From: FCB group bacterium
Lineage (GTDB): Bacteria > Zixibacteria > MSB-5A5 > GN15 > JAAZOE01
Length of the DNA stretch: 32,767 nt
Direction of reading: 5' to 3'
Assembly: GCA_024231695.1 (NCBI GenBank)
Contig: JAAEQF010000383.1
Location: 1 to 32,767, forward strand
A program made the translations under genes and the position numbers. The notes under the pieces were generated by a model. It did not search any database. It saw nothing but the letters and a program-made list of their open reading frames with translations, and had not been told where the DNA came from. Of this stretch, positions 8,280-15,835 are shown in pieces (position 1 is the first letter of the stretch; each line of letters opens with the position of its first letter).

Positions 8280-8558
8280 ATGGCTGTGCTTAAACAACCG
8301 ACGATTAAACAAAAAAGCGGAGCACCAGAAAAGGTTGAAAAATCAATCTATGCCACCAATGTACGGATCGACCGCGAAGGCAACCCCTGGCAGAAAAAAG
8401 GCGTTTGGTTACGCGAAGAGCATCTGGGCAAATTGAAAGTTATCGCCCATTTCGAAAAGACTACTACCCAAAATCTGATTGATATGGCCCTTGGTGAATT
8501 TATCAAGGATAAGCTGGACAATTCTATGGCCGTACGCAAGCTGGTTGAAAATAAATAG
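8280..8558 (+). CDS. small basic protein, probable ribbon-helix-helix DNA-binding fold
   Basis: 92 residues. The basic N-terminal tail (KQPTIKQKSGAPEKVEKS) is followed by a strand (KKGVWLREEHLGKLKVIAHF) and two helices (TTTQNLIDMALGEFIKDKL), the size and order of a ribbon-helix-helix (CopG/Arc-like) domain. The Trp-Leu-Arg-Glu-Glu-His start of helix one resembles such regulators. No toxin gene accompanies it, so an antitoxin role is not supported. Its start is preceded by AGAAAGG inside a predicted hairpin, and a near-perfect palindrome follows the gene at 8599-8617, both consistent with self-regulation. The assignment is structural inference and could be wrong. Confidence 0.6.
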   Translation: MAVLKQPTIKQKSGAPEKVEKSIYATNVRIDREGNPWQKKGVWLREEHLGKLKVIAHFEKTTTQNLIDMALGEFIKDKLDNSMAVRKLVENK

Positions 8559-8598
8559 CCTACTATAAATAACTACTTCTTCGACGGGACAGACCTAA

Positions 8599-8617
8599 CA
8601 TCATCCGTCGGATGATG
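8599..8617. promoter_or_regulatory. palindrome upstream of the 8665 promoter
   Basis: CATCATCC-gtc-GGATGATG is a perfect 8-bp inverted repeat with a 3-base centre, ending 12 bases before the -35 box of the next gene. It lacks a T-run, so a protein-binding site is more likely than a terminator. Confidence 0.45.
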
Positions 8618-8629
8618 ACCTCAAAGCTC

Positions 8630-8658
8630 TTTACAATTCGGCCGCAATCGACTACCTT
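8630..8658 (+). promoter_or_regulatory. promoter of the 8665 gene, predicting a leaderless mRNA
   Basis: TTTACA (8630-8635), 17-base spacer, TACCTT (8653-8658), then 6 bases to the ATG at 8665. No Shine-Dalgarno is present, so the predicted transcript start coincides with the start codon. Confidence 0.5.
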
Positions 8659-8664
8659 GGCTTA

Positions 8665-10554
8665 ATGCCCGATAGAACTATAAAGGCGACTCTGCTCCTG
8701 ACTTCCGCCCTTGGCCTGTTTTATATGATCCTCGGTTTCCTACCGGGCAACCAATGGTGGGGATTTAATCATCTACTGTTTTTGCCTCTCTATCTTCGCC
8801 TCATTATAATCGCTGTTATAATCGCCGTTTTTATTCCTTCGGTACATGGAAATTTATCGTCAACGGCTGAATTTGTCACCCGAACTCGTAAGCCGCTTTT
8901 TTATCTCCTGTTGCCGATTCTACTGTTTTTCCTTCTGCGGGTCAGTGTTCATTCGCTGGGAGACGGCTATCAACGGTCATTCGAAATCGAACAGGGAGCC
9001 TGGTATTTTTCAATCGAAGCCCTCGACTTTTTCATTCACGCCCTTGTCTATCATCTGATCAATTATTTTGTAGCCATCCCGGCGACGACAGCCATGGCCG
9101 CCGTCAGCATGATAGCCGGTATCGCTTTCGTTTATATCCTGTTCCGGATGGCGCCGTTTGAGAAGGCGACCCGTCTGCTGTTTATTCTAAGTGTACTCGG
9201 ACTGGGCGGCTCTCAGTTTTTCTTTGGCTATGCCGAATCATACACTCTGCTTTACTTATTTGCCGTCTGGTATCTTCTTCTAGCTTTCCGCGAAGGTGAT
9301 GCGACCGCCGGGTTCGCAGCTATCACCGCCGTCTATCTGCTGGCCGGACTGGCCCATCAACTGGGATTGATCCTTTTACCCTCCTACTTATATCTGGCTC
9401 ATATCAGGTATGCTGGCCATCCGCGCCGCCTGATGATCTTTCCTTTTGTCCTGATCGCCGCCGCCCTGCCGATACTTTTGCCCATGACCATCGACAGGAT
9501 TTTTGACGCCGGAATGATTGGAAGTTTGTCCGATTATCTCCTGCCCCTGACCGATGAAACTTACGGCCTGCTTTCGATGGTTCACATTTTCGATATTGTC
9601 AACCAACTTCTACTCACCGCGCCGCTCCTGATAATGCTTTTACCTTTTATACCGCAGTTTATAAGTAATAAGAAAAGGCTGGCTCCGGCTCTGGCGCTGA
9701 TTATTCCGGCGCTGTTGTTTTTGCTCTGTGTCGATCCCAAGCTGTCGATGGCCCGCGATTGGGATCTGTTTGCCCTGCCGGTCACGCTAATAACCATCCC
9801 CTTTATTTACAGCCTGCTTGATTCCCGTCAAGCTGAAACCTCATTCAACAAATCATACCTGACCGGCTCAGTGTTGACCGCGCTGATCATCCTTTTCAGT
9901 TGGGTAGCGCTTAATAGCTCGCAGGCGGCTCATCTTCAACGAGCCGAACAAATTATCGATCATTCGGTCAAGGGACAGCCTTACGGCTACGAACTCCTGG
10001 CCTTTTATTACAGCACGAACGATGATATCGAAAGCGAACTGCGCATCCTGCAAAAAATAGAACCGGGCTGGCGTTCCGCCCGTATTTACGGCAAGATCGC
10101 CCAGGCCAATTACGTCCTGGGGCGCAACGAACAGGCCTATCAGATGGCTCAACTCGGAGTAACTCTCGACAATCCAACCCTGCTCAATATTCTCATCGCC
10201 GGAGTCACCGCGGCCGACCGCGAAGAATATGACCGGGCCGTTTTTTATCTTCGGATCGCCACCGATATGGATCCTACTGATATTGACAATTTCTGCAAAC
10301 TCGGTGATGTGCTCTGTCATGCGGATTCGGTGGACGCCGCCCTGCGCGTCTATTTCAAAGCCATGGATATCGACCGCGATTATCCACGGCCCTATTTCTG
10401 TCTGGCCAACGCTTTTCGTTTACAAGGCGATTATCAGAAAGCGGTGGAATGGATGGATGCCGGTATGCGCCGCTTCCCCTCGTACCCCGGCGCCCGCGAC
10501 CTGTGGGAACGAATACAGGTTTTAAATCCCGACAGCGCTGACACGAATAATTGA
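8665..10554 (+). CDS. polytopic membrane protein with C-terminal TPR domain, GT-C-like
   Basis: 629 residues. About eleven hydrophobic segments span residues 5-420, followed by a soluble region with tetratricopeptide-like helices (about 430-620, e.g. ARIYGKIAQANYVLGRNEQA, FCKLGDVLCHADSVDAALRV, YFCLANAFRLQGDYQKAVEW). The first large loop holds HSLGDGYQRS, where GT-C glycosyltransferases usually keep an acidic catalytic residue, and a late loop has DPKLSMARDWDLFALP. This suggests a polyprenyl-sugar-dependent glycosyltransferase relative, but no confirmed active site is visible. The TPR part may dock a substrate protein. The gene is monocistronic with no ribosome site; its promoter sits at 8630-8658. 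Function unproven. Confidence 0.75.
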   Translation: MPDRTIKATLLLTSALGLFYMILGFLPGNQWWGFNHLLFLPLYLRLIIIAVIIAVFIPSVHGNLSSTAEFVTRTRKPLFYLLLPILLFFLLRVSVHSLGDGYQRSFEIEQGAWYFSIEALDFFIHALVYHLINYFVAIPATTAMAAVSMIAGIAFVYILFRMAPFEKATRLLFILSVLGLGGSQFFFGYAESYTLLYLFAVWYLLLAFREGDATAGFAAITAVYLLAGLAHQLGLILLPSYLYLAHIRYAGHPRRLMIFPFVLIAAALPILLPMTIDRIFDAGMIGSLSDYLLPLTDETYGLLSMVHIFDIVNQLLLTAPLLIMLLPFIPQFISNKKRLAPALALIIPALLFLLCVDPKLSMARDWDLFALPVTLITIPFIYSLLDSRQAETSFNKSYLTGSVLTALIILFSWVALNSSQAAHLQRAEQIIDHSVKGQPYGYELLAFYYSTNDDIESELRILQKIEPGWRSARIYGKIAQANYVLGRNEQAYQMAQLGVTLDNPTLLNILIAGVTAADREEYDRAVFYLRIATDMDPTDIDNFCKLGDVLCHADSVDAALRVYFKAMDIDRDYPRPYFCLANAFRLQGDYQKAVEWMDAGMRRFPSYPGARDLWERIQVLNPDSADTNN

Positions 10555-10671
10555 TAGTTAGCGGTCGCATATAACCATGCGATTGACTTAGGGTCGCAGT
10601 CCAAGCACACCGATAAATACTCCGGTGACATGGATATGTAATCTCGCGGTCTGACCGCAATTGATTCATAT

Positions 10672-10702
10672 AAAGGCCCGTTGCCTTCCGCAAAGGGCCT
10701 TT
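10672..10702 (+). terminator. probable terminator downstream of the TPR membrane protein gene
   Basis: AAAGGCCC (10672-10679) pairs perfectly with GGGCCTTT (10695-10702); the loop is 15 bases and the tail is TTTCTTCT. It is a moderate terminator, 118 bases after the stop. Confidence 0.55.
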
Positions 10703-10709
10703 CTTCTGT

Positions 10710-11387
10710 GCGGGCGAAGCCCGCCAAAAACTGGCTCCGCCAGTGGGTTTGTTTCACCGCTGAGTAGGTCGAAAGTCCTGACTTTCGACATTTGGCTGTC
10801 GAAACCACAGGGGTTTCGACCTATGCAACTTAGTAGCCCACCCAGAGCCGAAGGCGCCGGGTGGGTTTATGTTTTATGCCTGAGACCTCGCCTTCATCAA
10901 TTTCCTTATCAAATCGCCCCTGATCCCGGGCCTGCCCTCTCTGATGTATCCTGAAACCGGGAGGCTATAATTATGCATAACCATAGGCTGAAAAATCGCA
11001 CCGCCATGAGCGATAATCGCATGCGAACCCAAAACGAACCCATTTTCTCTATAACTCACACGCCCCTTTTTAATTACAGCATTTTTTATCATCCGGGGGA
11101 CAGCCAAAATGTGGGGACCCCCTAAAAATGAGCAACCAAACCCAAATTTCCGATTAGTCTATGAGCGGTAACTGTTTAAATCCTTCAAAAAGAGGACAGG
11201 TGTATGACTCATCCATCAGTTCGGATCAATCCACACGACAGTCAAAAAGCGGCTCCGCCATCCCACAGCAAGCTGTAGGGCACCCGGTCTGATTCTGAAG
11301 GGCGAGATAGCGATGCGATCGAGAACAGAACAGGCTCCGCCTGTGTGGGGGCGATGCCCCCCGGCGGCCTGCCTCGTTAAGGCCGCC
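10710..11387. repeat. cluster of palindromic, REP-like elements in a gene-free region
   Basis: The whole 10555-11468 interval (about 0.9 kb) has no credible gene. It contains GCGGGC-GAA-GCCCGC (10710-10724), CTGGC-TCC-GCCAG (10731-10743), the paired hairpins at 10765-10823, CCCACCC/GGGTGGG (10837-10843, 10859-10865), CAGGC-TCC-GCCTG (11331-11343), GGGGGC-GAT-GCCCCC (about 11347-11361) and GGCGGCC/GGCCGCC (11363-11369, 11381-11387). GGCTCCGCC recurs three times. A large part of 10866-11225 shows no structure I can name. Such clusters usually consist of dispersed repeat copies. Confidence 0.6.
10765..10823. repeat. REPIN-like double hairpin
   Basis: Two adjacent hairpins are built from the same word. 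GTCGAAAGTC-CT-GACTTTCGAC occupies 10768-10789. GTCGAAACC-acagg-GGTTTCGAC occupies 10798-10820. The ends TAGGTCGAAA (10765-10774) and TTTCGACCTA (10814-10823) are exact 10-bp inverted copies of each other, so the whole unit is also symmetric. This is the architecture of a pair of inverted REP sequences. TAGGTCG appears again at about 11433. Confidence 0.6.
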
Positions 11388-11468
11388 GTGGACATCGAAC
11401 CCAGGGGTCTGCAACGACTGGGATTCAGGGGGGTAGGTCGTCACAAACTCCGGAGGATTTTTTATTGC

Positions 11469-12689
11469 TTATTCATAACGCAATGCATCGATCGGGTTTA
11501 AAGCCGCAGCTTTACGGGCCGGATAAAATCCAAAAAACACGCCGACTGCGCCGGAAAACACAAATGAAATCAGCACGATCTCCGGTTTTATCAGGGTGTA
11601 CATATCGGCGAATTCGGTCAAGCCATAGGCGATCCCGAATGATAAGACAATGCCGATGATGCCGCCGGTTAGGCTGAGCACTACCGCTTCGGCCAGAAAC
11701 TGGGTCAGGACGTCGCTGCTACGTGCTCCGACAGATAGACGGATACCGATCTCGCGTGTTCGTTCGGTGACCGAAACCAGCATGATGTTCATAATTCCGA
11801 TACCGCCGACGATCAGCGATACGCCGGCAATCGATCCCAGCAGGAGGGTCATCACTCGCGAGGTTTCGGTAACCGCTTCGGTTATCTCGGCCTGATTGGC
11901 GATAGTGAAATCATCCTCGTCGCCCTCGTCCAGTCGATGCGCTTCGCGCAGCAGGATGCGCATTTCTTCTTGAGCGGCGTCAATGTATTCGGTTGCAATG
12001 GCTTCGGCGTTAATCATATCGACAATGCGGCGGCCTTTGAGACGATAGAGGACGGTGGTCGAGGGAGCCAGAACGATGTCATCCTGATCTTGCCCCATGC
12101 CGCTCTGGCCTTTGCTTCTTAGGACACCGACGACGGTGAAGGGGATATTGCGGATGCGAATGCGTTCGCCGGTCGGGTCTTGATCGGGAAACAGTTCATC
12201 GGCCACGGTTTTGCCCAGTATGGCGACTTTCTTGTGGGAACTGATATCACGCTCGGTGAAAAAATCGCCGTATTCTACTTCCCAGTTGCGGATATCGAAA
12301 TAGTCGGTGGAGACGCCGTAGATCATGCAGTTCCAGTTGTTGCTGCCGCCGATAATCTGTCCGCCGGTACGCACGACCGGAGATACGCCGGAAAGAAGCG
12401 TGGCTTCTTTTTCCAGCTTTTCCACGTCGTCGAAAGTGAAACGGTTGAAACTTCCGGCGCCGCGATGAACGCCGCCGCTTCTACTGCCGCCGGGGAAAAC
12501 GACGATCAGGTTAGTGCCCAGCGAATCGATTTCCTGTTCGATCCGATCCTGCGTACCCTCGCCGATGGCGACCATGACGATCACGGCCGAGACACCGATG
12601 ATAATGCCCAGCGAGGTTAACAGGCTGCGCATCCGGTTTTTGAGAATGCTTTTGAAGGCCGCTTTCAGAAGGTTTCTAAGTTGCAGCAT
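11469..12689 (-). CDS. MacB-like ABC transporter permease (FtsX family)
   Basis: 406 residues with the MacB layout minus its own ATPase. There is an N-terminal transmembrane helix (about 20-45, SLLTSLGIIIGVSAVIVMVA), a large periplasmic MacB_PCD domain (about 50-270), and three C-terminal helices in an FtsX domain (about 280-400). The FtsX domain has the ERTREIGIRLSVGARSSDV coupling segment. The ATG lies 2 bases after the ATPase stop, with GAGGA upstream inside that gene. As a mechanotransmission permease it would act with the ATPase and adaptor encoded upstream to push a substrate through an outer-membrane channel. No TolC-like gene is in the window. The substrate is not predictable. Confidence 0.88.
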   Translation of the reverse strand: MLQLRNLLKAAFKSILKNRMRSLLTSLGIIIGVSAVIVMVAIGEGTQDRIEQEIDSLGTNLIVVFPGGSRSGGVHRGAGSFNRFTFDDVEKLEKEATLLSGVSPVVRTGGQIIGGSNNWNCMIYGVSTDYFDIRNWEVEYGDFFTERDISSHKKVAILGKTVADELFPDQDPTGERIRIRNIPFTVVGVLRSKGQSGMGQDQDDIVLAPSTTVLYRLKGRRIVDMINAEAIATEYIDAAQEEMRILLREAHRLDEGDEDDFTIANQAEITEAVTETSRVMTLLLGSIAGVSLIVGGIGIMNIMLVSVTERTREIGIRLSVGARSSDVLTQFLAEAVVLSLTGGIIGIVLSFGIAYGLTEFADMYTLIKPEIVLISFVFSGAVGVFFGFYPARKAAALNPIDALRYE

Positions 12690-12691
12690 GA

Positions 12692-13432
12692 TTATAAATC
12701 CTCATCCCGAAAGTCGGCCAGGTCGGTTTTGGCGTCGCGGCGACTTTCCACCTGGTAATCCTGGCGGATTTGACCGTCGCGCATTTTCACGATCCGTTTG
12801 CAGTATTGAGCTATTTCCGTTTCATGGGTGACCAGAATAATGGTGATACCCTGATCGTTCAGTTCCTGAAAAACCGAGAGGACGTCGATGGAGGTTTTGC
12901 TGTCGAGATTACCGGTTGGTTCATCGGCCAGGATAATGGCCGGTCGATTGACCAGCGCTCGGGCAATTGCTACCCGCTGTTGTTGTCCGCCGGAAAGCTG
13001 ATTCGGTTCATGATCCATACGGTCGCCCAGTCCAACGCGCTCCAGCGCCTCAATCGCCGCCTTCCGCGGATTTTTGATGCGAGTGTGACGATCATAAAAA
13101 AGAGGCAGTTCAACGTTTTCCAATGCCGTTGTACGAGCCAGCAGGTTGAAAACCTGAAAGACAAAACCGATTTTCTGATTACGGATATCAGCATATTGGT
13201 TTTTGGTCAGACTATCCGCCCGGTTGCCATCAAGGATATATTCACCCGAAGTCGGCTGATCGAGACAGCCCAGCAGATTCATCAACGTCGATTTGCCCGA
13301 TCCCGAAGAACCCATGACCGCCACGAACTCGCCCTGTTCCACGGTCAGATCGACGCCCCGAAGAGCCCGGACATCCACGTCTCCCATGCAGTAGGTTTTG
13401 GTGATATCGCGCGTTTCAATTACGGTATTCAT
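12692..13432 (-). CDS. MacB/LolD-type ABC transporter ATP-binding protein
   Basis: 246 residues from the chosen start. All nucleotide-binding motifs are present: Walker [10 protein letters not shown] (41-49), Q-loop QVFNLL, signature [15 protein letters not shown], Walker [12 protein letters not shown] and the switch histidine in TIILVTHE. The order and spacing match the LolD/MacB/FtsE subfamily that partners with four-helix permeases. I start at ATG 13432 ([14 protein letters not shown]) because AGGTG lies just upstream and the family N-terminus begins there; a frame start 15 codons earlier would overlap the adaptor gene. It powers the export system encoded by the surrounding genes. Confidence 0.9.
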   Translation of the reverse strand: MNTVIETRDITKTYCMGDVDVRALRGVDLTVEQGEFVAVMGSSGSGKSTLMNLLGCLDQPTSGEYILDGNRADSLTKNQYADIRNQKIGFVFQVFNLLARTTALENVELPLFYDRHTRIKNPRKAAIEALERVGLGDRMDHEPNQLSGGQQQRVAIARALVNRPAIILADEPTGNLDSKTSIDVLSVFQELNDQGITIILVTHETEIAQYCKRIVKMRDGQIRQDYQVESRRDAKTDLADFRDEDL

Positions 13433-13445
13433 TTTCACCTGCCCC

Positions 13446-14714
13446 CTAAAATCCCGGTCCCCGGCGCGGCGGTCCACCGCTCAAGGCGCTGTTGCCGCTT
13501 CCGGATGATTTGGATGTCGTGCCGGTCAGACCAATGCCTCCGATCACCTGCATACCTTCGGTCAGGTTCCGCGATCGGTCTATCACCGTATTGCTTCCGT
13601 CGGTCATGCCCTTCTTGAACATGCCCATGGCTAGATTACCATCATCATCCAGATACCACAGCTGGCCCATATCGCTTCGATTCATATTGCGACCGCCTCC
13701 CATACCCATCATTCCCTCCGGGGGGCGTCTGTTTTCTCGTAGTGAATCGGGCCGGTCAGCCCTTTCGGCCTGTCGTCTCTGCCGGAAATCCTCCAACTGT
13801 TCCTCGGAAGGTCGAAAACGCAAGGCGGAATTGGGAACCAGCAAAGCGGCACTGATATCTTCAATGATGAAATCCACCGTGGCCGTCATGCCAGGCAGCA
13901 GCAAATAATCATCATTGGCCGCATCCACAACTACGGTGTAGGTGACCACATTGGAGATGGTTGTCGGTTGAAGGCGCACCTGCGTGACCGTGCCTTCGAA
14001 TAGCTTATCCGAATAGGTTTGGACATCAAAACGTACTGCCTGCCCGGTTTTGATTAATCCGATATCGCTTTCATCCACTTCGGCCAGGATTTCCATCCGG
14101 GCCATATCTTCGGCGATGATAAATAGTGTCGGAGTGGATAGGCTGGCCGCGACCGTTTGACCGGTTTCGACTTCCCGCTTGATAACCGTGCCGCTGATCG
14201 GCGAGGTGATGACGGCATACCCTAGGTTTTGTTCCGCCCGTACCTGTGACGCCTTGGCCGATTTGAGTGTAGCTTTTTGAGTTTTGACAGCTATCTCATA
14301 CGGAAGAAACTCGGCTTCGGAAATCAATCCTTTTCCAAAAATCGGCTGGAAGCGTTCATAGTTGGCCTGAGCTTGTTCCAGTTGCGCTTCCGCCTTTTCC
14401 ACTCCGGCTTCGGCATCCAGCACCGAGGCCCGAAGGAGGATAGTATCCAGAACGGCCAGTACCTGCCCCTTTTGAACCTGATCGTTGTAATCGACAAATA
14501 CACTGTCGATGGTTCCGGAAACCTGTGTACCGATCTCAACAGTGGTAACCGGACTGAGTGTTCCACTGGCGGAGATAGTACTTTCCAGATCACCGCGTGC
14601 GAGCTCAACGAAATTGTATCCGCTCTCGGCCACCGCCGATGACCGGAGAAAGAAGTACCAGCCGCCGAAACCACAGACGGCCGCGATGACGATTATGACG
14701 AGGACTTTTTTCAT
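13446..14714 (-). CDS. MacA-like periplasmic adaptor (HlyD/RND membrane fusion family)
   Basis: 422 residues. An N-terminal membrane anchor (KVLVIIVIAAVCGFGGWYFF) is followed by a lipoyl-like half (VEIGTQVSGTIDSVFVD, about 62-90). Next come an alpha-helical hairpin (about 100-165, VEKAEAQLEQAQANYERF and TLKSAKASQVRAEQNL) and the second lipoyl half (ITSPISGTVIKREVETGQTV). A beta-barrel follows (EILAEVDESDIGLIKTGQAV), then a membrane-proximal part. An unusual insertion near 320-350 is rich in Arg, Met and Gly (PEGMMGMGGGRNMNRSDMG). The C-terminus is Gly/Ser-rich. It starts one base after the lipoprotein stop and lies 13 bases ahead of the ATPase start, so it belongs to one operon. It should bridge the permease to an outer-membrane channel. 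Confidence 0.88.
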   Translation of the reverse strand: MKKVLVIIVIAAVCGFGGWYFFLRSSAVAESGYNFVELARGDLESTISASGTLSPVTTVEIGTQVSGTIDSVFVDYNDQVQKGQVLAVLDTILLRASVLDAEAGVEKAEAQLEQAQANYERFQPIFGKGLISEAEFLPYEIAVKTQKATLKSAKASQVRAEQNLGYAVITSPISGTVIKREVETGQTVAASLSTPTLFIIAEDMARMEILAEVDESDIGLIKTGQAVRFDVQTYSDKLFEGTVTQVRLQPTTISNVVTYTVVVDAANDDYLLLPGMTATVDFIIEDISAALLVPNSALRFRPSEEQLEDFRQRRQAERADRPDSLRENRRPPEGMMGMGGGRNMNRSDMGQLWYLDDDGNLAMGMFKKGMTDGSNTVIDRSRNLTEGMQVIGGIGLTGTTSKSSGSGNSALSGGPPRRGPGF

Positions 14715-14715
14715 T

Positions 14716-15612
14716 TTAATTCACTTTTCCGTCTTTATTATTATCAGTGTTATCTTCAGCCGACAGGGGCAATATCGTTTTGACCCAGAATTCCTGTTTT
14801 TCCGGCATTTCCGGACGGTCCATACCGCCGCCTCGGCCGCCACCCATACCGCCGCCTTTACCTCCGCCCATACCGCCGCCGCCACCACGGCCACCGCCGC
14901 CCATAGAAGGACGCAATTCTTCCGTATTCATTTCTCCCCATTCGCCGCCAATGCAGATTTTCTGACCCGGTTTAACACCGAAGCCGTAAACATCATCGGC
15001 CATGCTCTGAAGGGGAATATTGAATTCGTAAGTAAAGAGTCCATTATCATTCCCGTGGGCAACGGCCGGTCCGCGGCGACCATCTTCGGGTAATGGCATC
15101 GGTTCATACCAGCGGCTTTCGTCGATCAAACATAATTGCACCGGATTGGCAACCATTCTTTCCTGCATCTTCTTTTCCATCTCTTCCATCATGCCGCCGC
15201 GCATATCACCACTCCTGCCGCCGCCTGCACCACGGCCGGCCATGAGTGAATCGATCGGCAGAGGTATGCCATTATATCGCAAACCGAAATTTTTATCCTT
15301 ATTACCATGATCGTCGAGCCAGATGGTCAGCCCGGTGGCCCGGATGGCCTGCAGCCAGGATCGGTCGCGGAAGCGCAGCAGGATGTACAGATTATCATTA
15401 TCACTGCGCAGTCCCAGCAGGACGCCATTCTTCTCAAAATATATATTTCCCCGATCCTCCCACTCCGACATCTGTCCATCGATTTTGATCGGCTCGGAGG
15501 GCCAGTGACATTGCACTTCCTGAGTTTTACAACCGACTGCCGAAAACACTATCAATGATAAGACAACTACTTTGGCGAATCTACGCGTCCTTCTGTGTTC
15601 CGATCGCATCAT
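14716..15612 (-). CDS. lipoprotein with CBM9-like domain and Gly/Met-rich tail
   Basis: 298 residues. A basic N-terminus and hydrophobic segment end in the lipobox AVGC (Cys28). Residues about 38-215 resemble the carbohydrate-binding-module-9-like beta-sandwich often found in FCB exported proteins. They show the typical opening EPIKIDGQMSEWED, the strand NLYILLRFRD, and a mid-domain TIWLDDHGNKDKNFGLRYNG. Two low-complexity segments rich in Gly, Met and Arg follow (around 125-150 and 240-268, repeats of GGGMGGG). It is the first gene of the MacAB-like operon, preceded by AAGGTAA. It may be a substrate-capture or accessory lipoprotein for the exporter; that role is inferred only from context. 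Confidence 0.75.
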   Translation of the reverse strand: MMRSEHRRTRRFAKVVVLSLIVFSAVGCKTQEVQCHWPSEPIKIDGQMSEWEDRGNIYFEKNGVLLGLRSDNDNLYILLRFRDRSWLQAIRATGLTIWLDDHGNKDKNFGLRYNGIPLPIDSLMAGRGAGGGRSGDMRGGMMEEMEKKMQERMVANPVQLCLIDESRWYEPMPLPEDGRRGPAVAHGNDNGLFTYEFNIPLQSMADDVYGFGVKPGQKICIGGEWGEMNTEELRPSMGGGGRGGGGGMGGGKGGGMGGGRGGGMDRPEMPEKQEFWVKTILPLSAEDNTDNNKDGKVN

Positions 15613-15835
15613 AATTTATTACCTTCAGAGCAAAAGTGAGTCACCTGATCGGGTTTTCCATTTTATTTGTTGACAGCCGGATGGAAATAAAGACCAAATA
15701 AAATTCCCACTGGATCTATTTGGGGGCGATTACAGACCAGCGTACTGCCCGGCAAATCGGTAGGCAGAAATTTTCTTGTTGACCTTTGCCCCTTTGGTTA
15801 TTAGGTTAATGATATAATTTCCTCAAGGAGTATAT

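Noticed and set aside
10874-11107. 77-codon reading frame on the minus strand in the palindrome cluster
   Set aside because: No ribosome site, no recognisable family, and it lies in repeat-rich non-coding sequence. I could not support a vague resemblance to acetyltransferases.
13433-13477. 15-residue N-terminal extension of the ABC ATPase
   Set aside because: It overlaps the adaptor gene and lacks a ribosome site; the family N-terminus starts at 13432.
12770-13618. long open frame of 282 codons on the plus strand
   Set aside because: It is antisense to the ABC ATPase and adaptor genes, which have complete motifs; its composition is that of a shadow frame.
14820-14910. CCGCC-rich low-complexity stretch as a DNA repeat element
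   Set aside because: It is explained by Gly-rich coding sequence of the minus-strand lipoprotein.
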